Positions 20,638-30,655 of a stretch of DNA of 64,000 nucleotides are shown here, in pieces. The stretch's first letter is position 1. Every line of letters starts with the position of its first letter. Position numbers and translations under genes: made by a program. This DNA is from Nocardia sputorum (GTDB lineage: Bacteria > Actinomycetota > Actinomycetes > Mycobacteriales > Mycobacteriaceae), in contig NZ_AP026978.1 in NCBI RefSeq assembly GCF_027924405.1, positions 496,001-560,000 on the forward strand, read 5' to 3'. The notes under the pieces are model-generated. The model was given only the letters and a program-made list of their open reading frames with translations, was not told where the DNA came from and searched no databases.

Positions 20638-22587
20638 TCAGCCCTGCCCGCCGGGCCGGATCGTGCCGTACCAGTCGAGCAGGTCCGGGTTGTCGACCGC
20701 GCTGCGTTCGACGACGCGGCTCGGGTCTGCCCCTTGGAACAGCTTCTTGATCGGGACCTCGAGTTTCTTGCCGGTGCGGGTGTGGGGGATGCCGGGGGCG
20801 AGGATGATCTCGTCGGGGACGTGGCGGGGGGAGACCTCGGTGCGGATGGTGCTGTTGATGCGGGTCTTCAGCTCGTCGGTGAGTTCCGCGCCGGGGGCCA
20901 GCGTCACGAACAGCGGCATCCAGTAGCCGCCGTCGGGCTGTTCGGCGCCGATCACCAGCGCCTCGGCGATCTCCGGGAGTCGTTCGACGGACTGGTAGAT
21001 GTCGGCGCTGCCCATCCGGATGCCGTGCCGGTTGAGCGTGGAGTCCGAGCGGCCGTGCACGATCACGCTGTGGTGATCGGTGATGGTGATCCAGTCGCCG
21101 TGCCGCCACACGCCGGGGTACACGTCGAAATAGGCGTCGTGATAACGCTTTCCGTCCTCGTCGCGCCAGAAGGCGACCGGCATGGACGGCATCGGCGCGG
21201 TGACGACGAGTTCGCCCACCTCACCGCGCACCGGCTGCCCCGCCGGGTCGTAGGCGTCCAGCGCGACCCCGAGGTAGGGCGCCGACAGCTCGCCCGGCCA
21301 CACCGGCACGGTGCGCACGCCGCCGATGAACGCGGACACCACGTCGGTACCCCCGCTGATCGAGGACACCTGGACGTGCTCGCCGACGTTCTCGCCCAGC
21401 CACAGCGCCGAGGAGGTGGGCAGCGAGGAGCCGGTGATGCCGACGGTGCGCAGCGCCGACAGATCGTGATCGGTGCGCGGCACCGCGCCCGCTTTGCTGC
21501 ACGCCAGCACGTAGCCGGGGCTGGCGCCCAGCACGGTGGCGCCCACGTCGGCGGCGATCCGCCACAGCGCGTCGGGAGCCGGCGCGGTCGGGCTGCCGTC
21601 GTAGGTGACGATGGTCGCTCCGGCCAGCAGGCCCGCGACCTGGAAATTCCACATCATCCAGCTCGGGCTGGTGTACCAGAAGAACGTATCCTCGGGACCG
21701 ATATCAGATTGCAGGGCAACGGCTTTGAGGTGTTCGAGCAGCACGCCGCCGTGGCCGTGCACGATGCCCTTCGGTAGGCCGGTGGTGCCGGAGGAGAACA
21801 CGATCCACAGCGGGTGGTCGAAACTCACCGATTCGGTGGTGATCACGGGCGGCAGCGACTCGGTGCTGGTCACCGCGTCCTCCCACGAGGTCGCGTCCGG
21901 CGTCTCCAGCCCGAGCCGGGAGACCACGACCGTGCCCTTCAGCGTGTCCAGACCAGCGCGCAGGGCGGCGATGTCGTCGCGCTTGTCGTGCGCCTTGCCA
22001 CCGAAGCGGTAGCCGTCCGCGGTGACCAGCACGGTGGGTTCGAGCTGCCCGAGCCGGTCCAGCGCCGCCTTCGGCGAGTAGTCCTGCCCGCAGGCGCTCC
22101 AGACCGCGCCGATGCTCGCGGTGGCCAGGAACGCGACCACCGCCTCCGGGATGTTGGGCAGGTATCCGGCCACCCGGTCACCGGGCCGCACACCCAGCGA
22201 ACGCAGCGTTTGCGCGAAAGCGGCGGTGTGGTCGATCAATTCGGCCCAGGAGACCTCGCGAACCGGCGCGTCCTCGCTGACCGCCTTGATCGCGGGCCGG
22301 TCCGTGCGCAGCTGCCGGATCACCTGGTCCACGTAGTTCAGCCGGGTACCGGGGAACCACTGCGCCCCCGGCATCTCGGCGTTCGCCAGCACCTCGCCCG
22401 CGATCTCGCCGAGCTGGAAGTAGTCCCACAGCGCGTGCCAGAACCCGGCGAGATCCCGCACCGACCACTGCCACAGCTCGTGATAGTCGGCCGCGCGCAC
22501 GCCGGTGCGGTCGGCGACGAAACGTGCGAAGTCGGTGATCCTCGCCTCGGCGACGTCTTGTTCGGTCGGCACCCATTGCGGTTGCAT
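20638..22587 (-). CDS. Acetoacetyl-CoA synthetase (acetoacetate-CoA ligase)
   Basis: 649-residue cytosolic AMP-forming ligase converting acetoacetate, ATP and CoA to acetoacetyl-CoA. Visible: a long N-terminal lid typical of acetoacetyl-CoA synthetases (WVPTEQDVAEARITDF), P-loop SSGTTGLPKGIVHGHGG, core GDWITITDHHSVIVHGRSDS, and the catalytic Lys region TRTGKKLEVPIKK near the C-terminus. The length is typical. The ATG at 22587 follows AGGAGG. Last gene of the leucine operon, 31 bases after the lyase gene. It would consume the acetoacetate that the lyase and the nearby hydroxybutyrate dehydrogenase release. Confidence 0.95.
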   Translation of the reverse strand: MQPQWVPTEQDVAEARITDFARFVADRTGVRAADYHELWQWSVRDLAGFWHALWDYFQLGEIAGEVLANAEMPGAQWFPGTRLNYVDQVIRQLRTDRPAIKAVSEDAPVREVSWAELIDHTAAFAQTLRSLGVRPGDRVAGYLPNIPEAVVAFLATASIGAVWSACGQDYSPKAALDRLGQLEPTVLVTADGYRFGGKAHDKRDDIAALRAGLDTLKGTVVVSRLGLETPDATSWEDAVTSTESLPPVITTESVSFDHPLWIVFSSGTTGLPKGIVHGHGGVLLEHLKAVALQSDIGPEDTFFWYTSPSWMMWNFQVAGLLAGATIVTYDGSPTAPAPDALWRIAADVGATVLGASPGYVLACSKAGAVPRTDHDLSALRTVGITGSSLPTSSALWLGENVGEHVQVSSISGGTDVVSAFIGGVRTVPVWPGELSAPYLGVALDAYDPAGQPVRGEVGELVVTAPMPSMPVAFWRDEDGKRYHDAYFDVYPGVWRHGDWITITDHHSVIVHGRSDSTLNRHGIRMGSADIYQSVERLPEIAEALVIGAEQPDGGYWMPLFVTLAPGAELTDELKTRINSTIRTEVSPRHVPDEIILAPGIPHTRTGKKLEVPIKKLFQGADPSRVVERSAVDNPDLLDWYGTIRPGGQG

Positions 22588-22618
22588 CGCGGTCCTCCTG
22601 ACTGTGGAAACTCGGTGC

Positions 22619-23431
22619 TCAGGCGCGGTCGGCGCGCCGCACGATCTGCTCGGCGTGCCGGAACACGGGGCCATCGACCATCCTGCCCTCGAAGGCGAAG
22701 ACCCCGCGGTGCTTCGGCGCTTCTTCCAGCACCCGCCTGGCCCAGGTGAGCTCTTCCGCGGAGGGCGCGTAGGCGGCTCGCAGCACCGCCACCTGGCTGG
22801 GGTGGATCGCGACCTTGGCGTCGAAGCCGATCGCGACCGCGTCCTCGGCCTCCGCGCGCAATCCGTCCAGATCGCGAATGTTCAGATACACCGAATCCAG
22901 CGCGAACTTGCCGTATGCCTTGGCGGCGAGCAGCGTGGTGGAGCGCATGTGCCGGGCCACGTCACGGTAGCTGCCGTCGGCGCGCCTGCTCGCGGTGCCG
23001 CCGAGCCCGGCGATCAGATCCTCCGCGCCCCACATGACGCCGATCGCGTTATTCGCCGTCATCGCCTCACCGACCCTGAGCGCGCCGAGCGGCGACTCGA
23101 TCAGCGCGATCACCTCGTACTCGGCCAGCGCCGTCACCTGTTCGGCGGACTCGCATTTCGGCAGCATGAGCCGCCGGTAGGTGGTGTCGGCGAGCGCCGT
23201 CAGATCGAGCGCGTGATCCTGCGTGCCCGCCGCGTTGACCCGCACCACCGTGGTCTCGGGGTCCAGCGGGGTAGCGAGCAGCGCCTCGCGCGCCGCCGCC
23301 TTGTCGGGCGCGGCGACGCCGTCCTCGAGGTCGAGGATCACCACATCGGCCGCGGCCGCCGCTTTAGCGAAACGTTCCGGGCGATCGGCCGGGCAGAACA
23401 ACCAGGCCGGGCCCGCCATCTGCCAGCTCAC
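22619..23431 (-). CDS. CitE-like CoA lyase, probable (R)-HMG-CoA lyase
   Basis: Member of the HpcH/HpaI-CitE TIM-barrel lyases. Visible: WLFCPADRPERF, the acidic DLEDGV, MWGAEDLIAGLGG, KVAIHPSQV and FEGRMVDGPV. It matches, by recalled sequence and neighbourhood, M. tuberculosis Rv2498c, reported to act on (R)-3-hydroxy-3-methylglutaryl-CoA in leucine breakdown; products would be acetyl-CoA and acetoacetate. Start: GTG at 23431 (VSWQMAGPAW) because GGAGGT sits eight bases upstream and GTGA overlaps the stop of the repeat ORF; the ATG at 23419 has no such site. 270 residues. Confidence 0.9.
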   Translation of the reverse strand: MSWQMAGPAWLFCPADRPERFAKAAAAADVVILDLEDGVAAPDKAAAREALLATPLDPETTVVRVNAAGTQDHALDLTALADTTYRRLMLPKCESAEQVTALAEYEVIALIESPLGALRVGEAMTANNAIGVMWGAEDLIAGLGGTASRRADGSYRDVARHMRSTTLLAAKAYGKFALDSVYLNIRDLDGLRAEAEDAVAIGFDAKVAIHPSQVAVLRAAYAPSAEELTWARRVLEEAPKHRGVFAFEGRMVDGPVFRHAEQIVRRADRA

Positions 23432-23928
23432 GCGGCAGCACCTCCGGCATGAGCGCGGACCCGCCATCTCCAGACCTGACCGCGCATGTTGTGGACATGT
23501 GCGGCGTCCCGCGTGGTGCCGCTGCGCTGCCGACTTCGGGCCGGGCCGCTGGTGGTGTGTCGGTTGCCGGTACGCGCGGGCGTGCGCGTGGTGCCGCTGC
23601 GCTGCCGACTTCGGGCCGGGCCGCTGGTGGTGTGTCGGTTGCCGGTACGCGCGGGCGTGCGCGTGGTGCCGCTGCGCTGCCGACTTCGGGCCGGGCCGCT
23701 GGTGGTGTGTCGGTTGCCGGTACGCGCGGGCGTGCGCGTGGTGCCGCTGCGCTGCCGACTTCGGGCCGGGCCGATCATGCTGTGTCGGATGCCGGTATTC
23801 GCGGGCGTGTGTGTGGTGGTGCTGCGCTGCCGACTCCGCGCGGCGCTGCTCGTGGTGTGTCGGTTGTGGACATCCGCGGCGCTATTCGTGTCGGCGCTGC
23901 GCTGTCCGCTCCGGAACGGACGGTTCAT
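23428..23928 (-). CDS. Tandem-repeat ORF inside the leucine operon
   Basis: 166 codons of unknown function built mostly from a 25-residue unit (GNRHTTSGPARSRQRSG plus TTRTPART) that is Arg/Thr/Ser/Gly-rich and strongly basic. The ATG overlaps the MaoC stop as ATGA and the stop overlaps the lyase GTG start as GTGA, so on gene structure it is wired into the operon. Three units are essentially identical in DNA; flanking units have diverged. Because the period is a multiple of three and the DNA is GC-rich, other frames are open too, so translation is not proven. It may be a real disordered basic protein or a repeat expansion that became an ORF by chance. No recognised domain. Confidence 0.45.
   Translation of the reverse strand: MNRPFRSGQRSADTNSAADVHNRHTTSSAARSRQRSTTTHTPANTGIRHSMIGPARSRQRSGTTRTPARTGNRHTTSGPARSRQRSGTTRTPARTGNRHTTSGPARSRQRSGTTRTPARTGNRHTTSGPARSRQRSGTTRDAAHVHNMRGQVWRWRVRAHAGGAAA
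23512..23925. repeat. 75-bp tandem repeat array, about 5.5 units
   Basis: The landmark GCTGCGCTGCCGACT recurs at 23521, 23596, 23671 and 23746, then in altered form at 23821 and 23896: spacing exactly 75 each time. Units starting at 23521, 23596 and 23671 are identical; those at 23746, 23821 and 23896 carry increasing substitutions. The left flank (GTGGACATGTGCGGCG) resembles the right part of the fifth unit, so the array has diverged edges and a homogenised centre, the usual sign of recent amplification or gene conversion in the middle. Confidence 0.95.
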
Positions 23929-24406
23929 GCCGCGTCCTCCGGAGCTTTGCGCACCAGCGTCTTGCGCACAGCGGTCGCGATGACGTCGCCGTGCTGGTTG
24001 CGCCCGGTGTGCGCGAAGGTGACGATGCCCTCGCCCGGACGGCTCTTCGACTCCCGCTTGTCGGTGACCACGGTCTCGGCGTACAAGGTGTCGCCGTGGA
24101 ACACCGGCTTGGGGAACGCGACCTCCGAGAAGCCGAGGTTCGCCACGATGGTGCCCTGGGTCAGCTGCGCCACCGACAGCCCGATCAAGGTGGACAGGGT
24201 GAACATCGAGTTCACCAGCCGCTGGTTGAACGGCGGCAGCTGCTCGCTGAACGCCGCGTCCAGGTGCAGCGCCTGCGTGTTCATGGTCAGCGTGGTGAAC
24301 AGGACGTTGTCCGCCTCGGTGATGGTGCGCCCGGGCCGGTGCTCGTAGACCACCTCGGTGTCGAACTCCTCGAACCACAGGCCGCGCTGCACGACCGTTC
24401 GACGGG

Positions 24407-24410
<4 letters not shown>
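23925..24410 (-). CDS. MaoC-family hydratase (Rv2499c-like)
   Basis: 161-residue hot-dog-fold protein. The N-terminal strand (GLWFEEFDTEVVYEHRPGRTITEAD) and FGDT-like FHGDTLYAET are typical of MaoC hydratases; the conserved Asp and the downstream His (ALHLD) fit the active-site pattern. In the leucine pathway it is best placed to hydrate 3-methylglutaconyl-CoA to HMG-CoA, which is inference from position between the carboxylase/dehydrogenase and the lyase. Starts at GTG, overlapping the acyl-CoA dehydrogenase stop (GTGA). Confidence 0.9.
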
Positions 24411-25563
<1,153 letters not shown>

Positions 25564-25567
<4 letters not shown>

Positions 25568-27615
25568 GCGGGGATTCCTTCTCGTTCGGCGTGATTCGTT
25601 TCGGCGTGCGCGACGACGCGCGCCAGCACCTGGTCCAGGCGCACCTGGGCGCCCGGCTCGACCAGTAGTTCGACGGTTCCGGCGACCGGCGCGGTGAGCG
25701 CGTGCTCCATCTTCATCGCCTCCACGACAACCACCGGATCTCCGGCGGCGACGAGGGCGCCGGAAGCGACCGGCGCCGCGATCACCGAACCCGGCATGGG
25801 GGAGCGGATCTCGGCGTCGCCCACGTGCTCGTCGCCGCCGCGCACGTTGGCCTCGGCCACTTCGCGCAGCGCCGCGATGCCGGAGGGTCCCGCCACCCAC
25901 AGCAGGCCGTCCTGTTCGGCGACCCGGTAGGGGCGGCGCAAGCCGTCCAGGGTGAGCGTGAGCACGCCCGCGGATGGCGTGGACGCGGTGAAAGACGCCC
26001 TCAGTGAACGGCTTTCGCCCTCGTCGACCCATACGGTCCCGTTGGCGGGCGTGCCGGAGAGATAGACGTGTTCGACGCGCTCGCCGCCCGCGAGCCGGAT
26101 GGGAGTGGGCGCGTCGGTCCCGATCCGCCAGCCGGACGGCACCTCCCAGGGATCACGCGGCGCGGCGGGCCAGCGGCGCAACCAGTGCCAGGCCGCCGCC
26201 GCGACGAACTCGTCGTCGCCGACGGAAGCGGGCCGGAAATCGGCGACTCGCCGGTCCAGCAGGTCCGTGTCCAGCCGCCCTTCGGCCACGTCCGGGTCGT
26301 CGAGCAGGAAACGCAGGAATTCGATATTGCTGGTGACGCCGAGCAGGACGGTGTCGGCCAGCGCGCGATCCAGTTTCGCCAGCGCGGCCGTGCGGTCGGC
26401 GGCATGGGCGATGACCTTCGACAGCATCGGGTCGTAGTCGCTGCCGACGCGCGTGCCGATCCGCAGGCCCGAATCGACCCGCACGCCGGGACCCTCCGGC
26501 TCGTCGAGGTCGAGCACGGTGCCGCCGGTGGGCAGGAACCCGCGCCCGGGATCCTCCGCGTACACCCTGGCCTCGATCGCGTGCCCGACCATGCGGATGT
26601 CGTCCTGCGCCACCGCCAGCTTCTGCCCGGCCGCCACCCGGACCTGGCATTCCACCAGGTCGACGCCGGTGACCAGCTCGGTGACCGGATGCTCCACCTG
26701 CAGCCGGGTGTTCATCTCCATGAAGAAGAACTCGTCGGGACGGTCGGCGGAGACGATGAACTCCACGGTCCCCGCGCCCACGTAGTCCACGCTGCGCGCG
26801 GTGTTGCAGGCGGCGGCGCCGATCCTGGCCCTGGTGGCCGCGTCCAGCAGCGGCGAGGGCGCCTCCTCGATCACCTTCTGATGGCGGCGCTGCAAGCTGC
26901 ATTCGCGTTCGCCCAGGTGCAGCACGTTGCCGAACTGGTCGGCCAGCACCTGCACCTCGATGTGCCGCGGCCGGGTGACGAAGCGTTCCAGGAACAGCGT
27001 GTCGTCACCGAACGCGGCGGCGGCCTCGCGCCGGGCGCTGCGCAGCGCCTCCGGCAGCCGGGCCGGATCGTCCACCCGGCGCATGCCCTTGCCTCCGCCG
27101 CCCGCGGACGGCTTGACCAGCACCGGATAGCCGACTTCCGCCGCCGCGGCGATCAGATCGTCATCGGTCAGGCCGGGCGTGGCGATGCCGGGCACCACCG
27201 GGACGCCGAACGCGGCCACGGTGTTCTTCGCGGTGATCTTGTCGCCCATCACCTCGATGGCGCGGGCCGGCGGGCCCAGGAAGACGATGCCCGCCTCGGC
27301 CAGCGCGGCGGCGAACGCGGCGTTCTCCGAAAGGAACCCGTAGCCGGGGTGCACCGCTTGCGCGCCTGCGCGCACGGCGGCGGCCACCACCCGGTCGATG
27401 GCGAGATAGCTCTCCCGGGCCGGAGCCGGGCCGAGGCGCACCGCCGTGTCGGCTTCGTGGACGTGGCGGGCGTCCGCGTCGGCGTCGCTGTAGACGGCCA
27501 CCGAGCGAATTCCCAAGGCGCGCAGCGTACGGATCACCCGCACCGCGATCTCGCCGCGGTTGGCGACGAGCACGGTGTCGAATCCGACGGGAACGGATCT
27601 GTTCAGCATCGTCAT
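25564..27615 (-). CDS. accA1: Acyl-CoA carboxylase alpha subunit (biotin carboxylase + BCCP)
   Basis: 683 residues with the biotin carboxylase domain first ([16 protein letters not shown] at the start, [11 protein letters not shown] loop, [14 protein letters not shown]) and a biotin carrier domain at the end with the biotinyl Lys in VEAMKMEH. It carboxylates biotin for the partner carboxyltransferase. Context favours 3-methylcrotonyl-CoA as substrate. Starts at 27615, where ATG shares one base with the carboxyltransferase stop (TGATG); MLNRS at 27609 is a second possible start. Confidence 0.95.
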
Positions 27616-29213
27616 CACATCCGGAATACGCCGTAGGAAACGGGTTCGAGCGGGGCTTGCGCGCACACCGAGAGAGCCAGCCCGAGCACGGTTCTGGTGT
27701 CGGCGGGATCGATCACGCCGTCGTCCCACAACCTGGCCGTCGAGTAGTAGGGGTTGCCCTGGCTCTCGTACTGTTCCCGGATCGGGGCCTTGAACGCCTC
27801 TTCGTCCTCGGCCGACCAGGGCTGCCCGTTGCTGTCGAGCTGGTCGCCGCGCACCGTCGCCAGCACCGACGCCGCCTGCTCGCCGCCCATCACCGAGATG
27901 CGTGCGTTCGGCCACATCCACAGGAAACGCGGCGAATACGCGCGCCCGCACATCGAGTAGTTGCCCGCGCCGTAGGAGCCGCCGATGACGACGGTGAGCT
28001 TCGGCACGCGCGCGCAGGCCACCGCGGTCACCATCTTCGCGCCGTGCTTGGCGATGCCGCCCGCCTCGTAATCGCGGCCGACCATGAAGCCGGTGATGTT
28101 CTGCAGGAACAACAACGGGATGCTGCGCTTGTCGCACAGCTCGATGAAATGCGCGCCTTTCATGGCGGATTCGCTGAACAGCACGCCGTTGTTGGCGACG
28201 ATGCCCACCGGATGTCCATGGATGTGCGCGAATCCGGTGACCAAGGTCTTGCCGTATTCGGCCTTGAACTCGTGGAAGCCGCTCTCGCCCTCGGGTGTGC
28301 CGTCGACCAGCCGGTGAATCACTTCGCGCACGTCGTAGGGGGTGCGCAGATCCACCGGCACCACGTCGTAGAGCTCGGATTCCGGCGCGGCGGGCGCGAT
28401 GACCGGACGGACGTCCCACGGGACCGGCGTGCGCGGTCCGAGGGTGGCCACGATGCGGCGCACGATGCGCAGCGCGTCCTGGTCGTCCTCGGCCAAGTGG
28501 TCGGTGACACCGGAGGTGCGCGAATGCAACTCGCCGCCGCCGAGTTCCTCGGCCGTGACCACCTCACCGGTCGCGGCCTTCACCAGCGGCGGGCCGCCGA
28601 GGAAGATGGTGCCCTGGTTGCGCACGATCACTGCCTCGTCGCTCATCGCGGGCACGTAGGCGCCACCGGCGGTGCACGAGCCGAGCACCGCGGCGATCTG
28701 CGGGATCCCCTTGGCGCTCATGGTGGCCTGGTTGTAGAAGATGCGCCCGAAGTGCTCCCGGTCGGGGAACACCTCGTCCTGGCGCGGCAGGTACGCGCCG
28801 CCCGAGTCGACCAGGTACACGCACGGCAGCTGGTTCTGCAACGCGATCTCCTGCGCGCGCAGATGCTTCTTCACCGTCATGGGGTAGTAGGTGCCGCCCT
28901 TGACCGTCGCGTCGTTGGCCACGATCACGCACTCCCGGCCGGACACCCGGCCGATCCCGGTGATGATCCCGGCGCCGGGAGACTCGTCGCCGTACATCCC
29001 GGTCGCGGCCAGCGGGGAGAGCTCGAGGAACGGGCTTCCCGGGTCCAGCAGTTGGTCCACGCGCTGCCGGGGGAGCAGCTTGCCGCGCGCGACGTGGCGG
29101 TCGCGCGCCTTCGCCGGGCCGCCCAGCGCCGCGGCAGCCAGCCGGGCGCGCAGGTCGTCGACCAGCGCCGCGTGCGCGGCGCGGTTTCCGACGGCCTCTT
29201 CGGTAACGGTCAT
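27615..29213 (-). CDS. accD1: Acyl-CoA carboxylase beta subunit (carboxyltransferase)
   Basis: 532-residue carboxyltransferase with both crotonase-like halves: [21 protein letters not shown] and [15 protein letters not shown] in the N half, [27 protein letters not shown] and [15 protein letters not shown] in the C half. Length and motifs fit 3-methylcrotonyl-CoA carboxylase beta chains (AccD1 type). First gene of the operon; the ATG at 29213 faces the divergent TetR gene across 93 bases containing two operator-like palindromes. Confidence 0.95.
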   Translation of the reverse strand: MTVTEEAVGNRAAHAALVDDLRARLAAAALGGPAKARDRHVARGKLLPRQRVDQLLDPGSPFLELSPLAATGMYGDESPGAGIITGIGRVSGRECVIVANDATVKGGTYYPMTVKKHLRAQEIALQNQLPCVYLVDSGGAYLPRQDEVFPDREHFGRIFYNQATMSAKGIPQIAAVLGSCTAGGAYVPAMSDEAVIVRNQGTIFLGGPPLVKAATGEVVTAEELGGGELHSRTSGVTDHLAEDDQDALRIVRRIVATLGPRTPVPWDVRPVIAPAAPESELYDVVPVDLRTPYDVREVIHRLVDGTPEGESGFHEFKAEYGKTLVTGFAHIHGHPVGIVANNGVLFSESAMKGAHFIELCDKRSIPLLFLQNITGFMVGRDYEAGGIAKHGAKMVTAVACARVPKLTVVIGGSYGAGNYSMCGRAYSPRFLWMWPNARISVMGGEQAASVLATVRGDQLDSNGQPWSAEDEEAFKAPIREQYESQGNPYYSTARLWDDGVIDPADTRTVLGLALSVCAQAPLEPVSYGVFRM

Positions 29214-29231
29214 CACGCCATCCTGTCGTCC

Positions 29232-29249
29232 AGTTAGTCGACGATAACT
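29232..29249. promoter_or_regulatory. TetR operator-like palindrome 1
   Basis: AGTTAGTCGACGATAACT: half-sites AGTTA and TAACT around an 8-base centre (with flanking C/G pairs, CCAGTTA...TAACTGG, 29230-29251). In the divergent gap between the carboxylase operon and the TetR gene, 18 bases upstream of the accD start. Confidence 0.7.
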
Positions 29250-29257
29250 GGAATTCA

Positions 29258-29275
29258 GGTTAGTCTTGATTAACC
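29258..29275. promoter_or_regulatory. TetR operator-like palindrome 2
   Basis: GGTTAGTCTTGATTAACC: the same 5-8-5 layout as the site 26 bases away (RGTTA, 8 bases, TAACY), both starting RGTTAGTC. Two similar sites suggest two TetR dimers controlling both directions. Confidence 0.7.
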
Positions 29276-29306
29276 GAACTGTCCAGGTCGGCGGAAAGGA
29301 ACGCGT

Positions 29307-29900
29307 GTGACCAGTGCCGAATCCGTCGCGCCCACTCGTCGTGAGCAACTGAAGGCGCAGCGCAGGACACAACTGCTGGAGGCCGGAGCGCGGTTGATCG
29401 CCGACCGCGGCTTCCTCGGCATGCGCCTGGACGACCTGGGCGCCGCCGTCGGGATCAGCGGCCCCGCGGTCTACCGGCACTTCCCGAACAAAGAGGCGTT
29501 GCTGGTCGAGCTGCTGGTCGGCGTGAGCCAGCGCCTGCTCGACGGCGGCAAGGCGGTGGTCGCGGGCGCGAACTCCGCCGAACAGGCGCTCGCCGGGCTG
29601 GTCGATCACCACTTGGACTTCGCGCTGGGCGAACCGGAGCTGATCCGCATCCAGGACCGCGACCTGGACAACGTGCCCGCCGCCGCCCGCCGGGAGATCC
29701 GCCGCACCCAGCGCCGGTACGTGGAGATCTGGGTGGGCGTGCTGCGCGAGTTGCATCCGGAGCTACCCGAGGAGACGGCGCGGGTGCAGGCCCACGCCGT
29801 CTTCGGGCTGATCAACTCCACCCCGCACAGCGCGAGCGAGGCGACCGCCGCACGGGCCCGGCCGGTGCTGCGCGGGATGGCGCTGACCGCGCTGGGTTGA
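29307..29900 (+). CDS. TetR-family repressor of the leucine operon (BkaR/Rv2506-like)
   Basis: 197 residues. N-terminal TetR domain at about 12-60 ([37 protein letters not shown]) followed by a ligand domain. It is divergent from the carboxylase operon, as Rv2506 is near the equivalent genes of M. tuberculosis, where that protein (BkaR) has been reported to repress branched-chain catabolism. GTG start at 29307 with GGAAAGGA upstream. Expected to bind the two palindromes in the shared gap and respond to a pathway acyl-CoA (inference). Its stop is eight bases from the convergent dehydrogenase stop. Confidence 0.9.
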   Translation: MTSAESVAPTRREQLKAQRRTQLLEAGARLIADRGFLGMRLDDLGAAVGISGPAVYRHFPNKEALLVELLVGVSQRLLDGGKAVVAGANSAEQALAGLVDHHLDFALGEPELIRIQDRDLDNVPAAARREIRRTQRRYVEIWVGVLRELHPELPEETARVQAHAVFGLINSTPHSASEATAARARPVLRGMALTALG

Positions 29901-29908
29901 GCGCCCCC

Positions 29909-30655
29909 TCATCGAGCGCTCCACCCGCCGTCCATCGTGTAGGCCGCGCCGGTGACCATGCCCGCCTCCGGCGACACGAGCCAGCTCACCAGCGACGCGA
30001 CCTCCTCCGGCTCCACGAGGCGCTTGATCGCGCTCTCGGTGAGCAGGATCTTCTCCACCACTTCCTGTTCGGGCACGCCGTGCGCCTTGGCCTGGTCGGC
30101 GATCTGCTTGTCCACCAGCGCTGTCCGCACATAGCCCGGGTTGACGCAATTGCTCGTCACCCCGTGCGGGCCGCCCTCCAAGGCGGTGACCTTCGACAGC
30201 CCTTCCAACCCGTGTTTGGCCGTCACGTAGGCGACCTTGTATTCGGAGGCGCGCAGGCCGTGCACCGACGAGATGTTGACGATCCGTCCCCAGCCCTGCC
30301 GGTACATGTGCGGCAGCGCCGCGCGCACCAGCAGGAACGGCGCCTCGACCATCAGCGTGAGCAGGTCGCGGAAGCGCTGCGGCGCGAACTCCTGGATCGG
30401 GCTGACGTGTTGCACCCCGGCGTTGTTCACCAGGATGTCGACGTCGAGCGCCAGGTCCTCCAGCGCCGCGACGTCGAGCAGGTCCACCGCCCACGCCTTG
30501 CCGCCCAGTTCCCCGGCCACGGTCTTCGCGCCGGCCTCGTCGACGTCCGCGACCGTGACCGTGGCGCCGCGCGCCGCGAGGGCACGGGCGCACGCCGCGC
30601 CGATGCCGCTCGCGCCGCCGGTGACCAGGGCGCTGCGCCCCGCCAGAGCACTCAT
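29909..30655 (-). CDS. 3-hydroxybutyrate dehydrogenase (SDR family)
   Basis: 248-residue short-chain dehydrogenase: cofactor motif TGGASGIG near residue 13, NNAGVQHVSPIQEF, catalytic Ser in NISSVHG, YVTAKHG (Tyr-x3-Lys), and NPGYVRTALVDKQI, spelling typical of D-3-hydroxybutyrate dehydrogenases. Interconverts 3-hydroxybutyrate and acetoacetate with NAD. The ATG overlaps the transporter stop (ATGA), so the two are translated together. It supplies acetoacetate for the synthetase nearby. Confidence 0.9.
   Translation of the reverse strand: MSALAGRSALVTGGASGIGAACARALAARGATVTVADVDEAGAKTVAGELGGKAWAVDLLDVAALEDLALDVDILVNNAGVQHVSPIQEFAPQRFRDLLTLMVEAPFLLVRAALPHMYRQGWGRIVNISSVHGLRASEYKVAYVTAKHGLEGLSKVTALEGGPHGVTSNCVNPGYVRTALVDKQIADQAKAHGVPEQEVVEKILLTESAIKRLVEPEEVASLVSWLVSPEAGMVTGAAYTMDGGWSAR

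Noticed and set aside
23512..23925. CRISPR array
   Set aside because: Repeats are 75 bp, directly abutting with no unique spacers, and there are no cas genes.
26068..29237. Plus-strand open frames opposite the carboxylase genes
   Set aside because: Antisense shadows of the biotin carboxylase and carboxyltransferase genes, which carry full catalytic motifs on the other strand.
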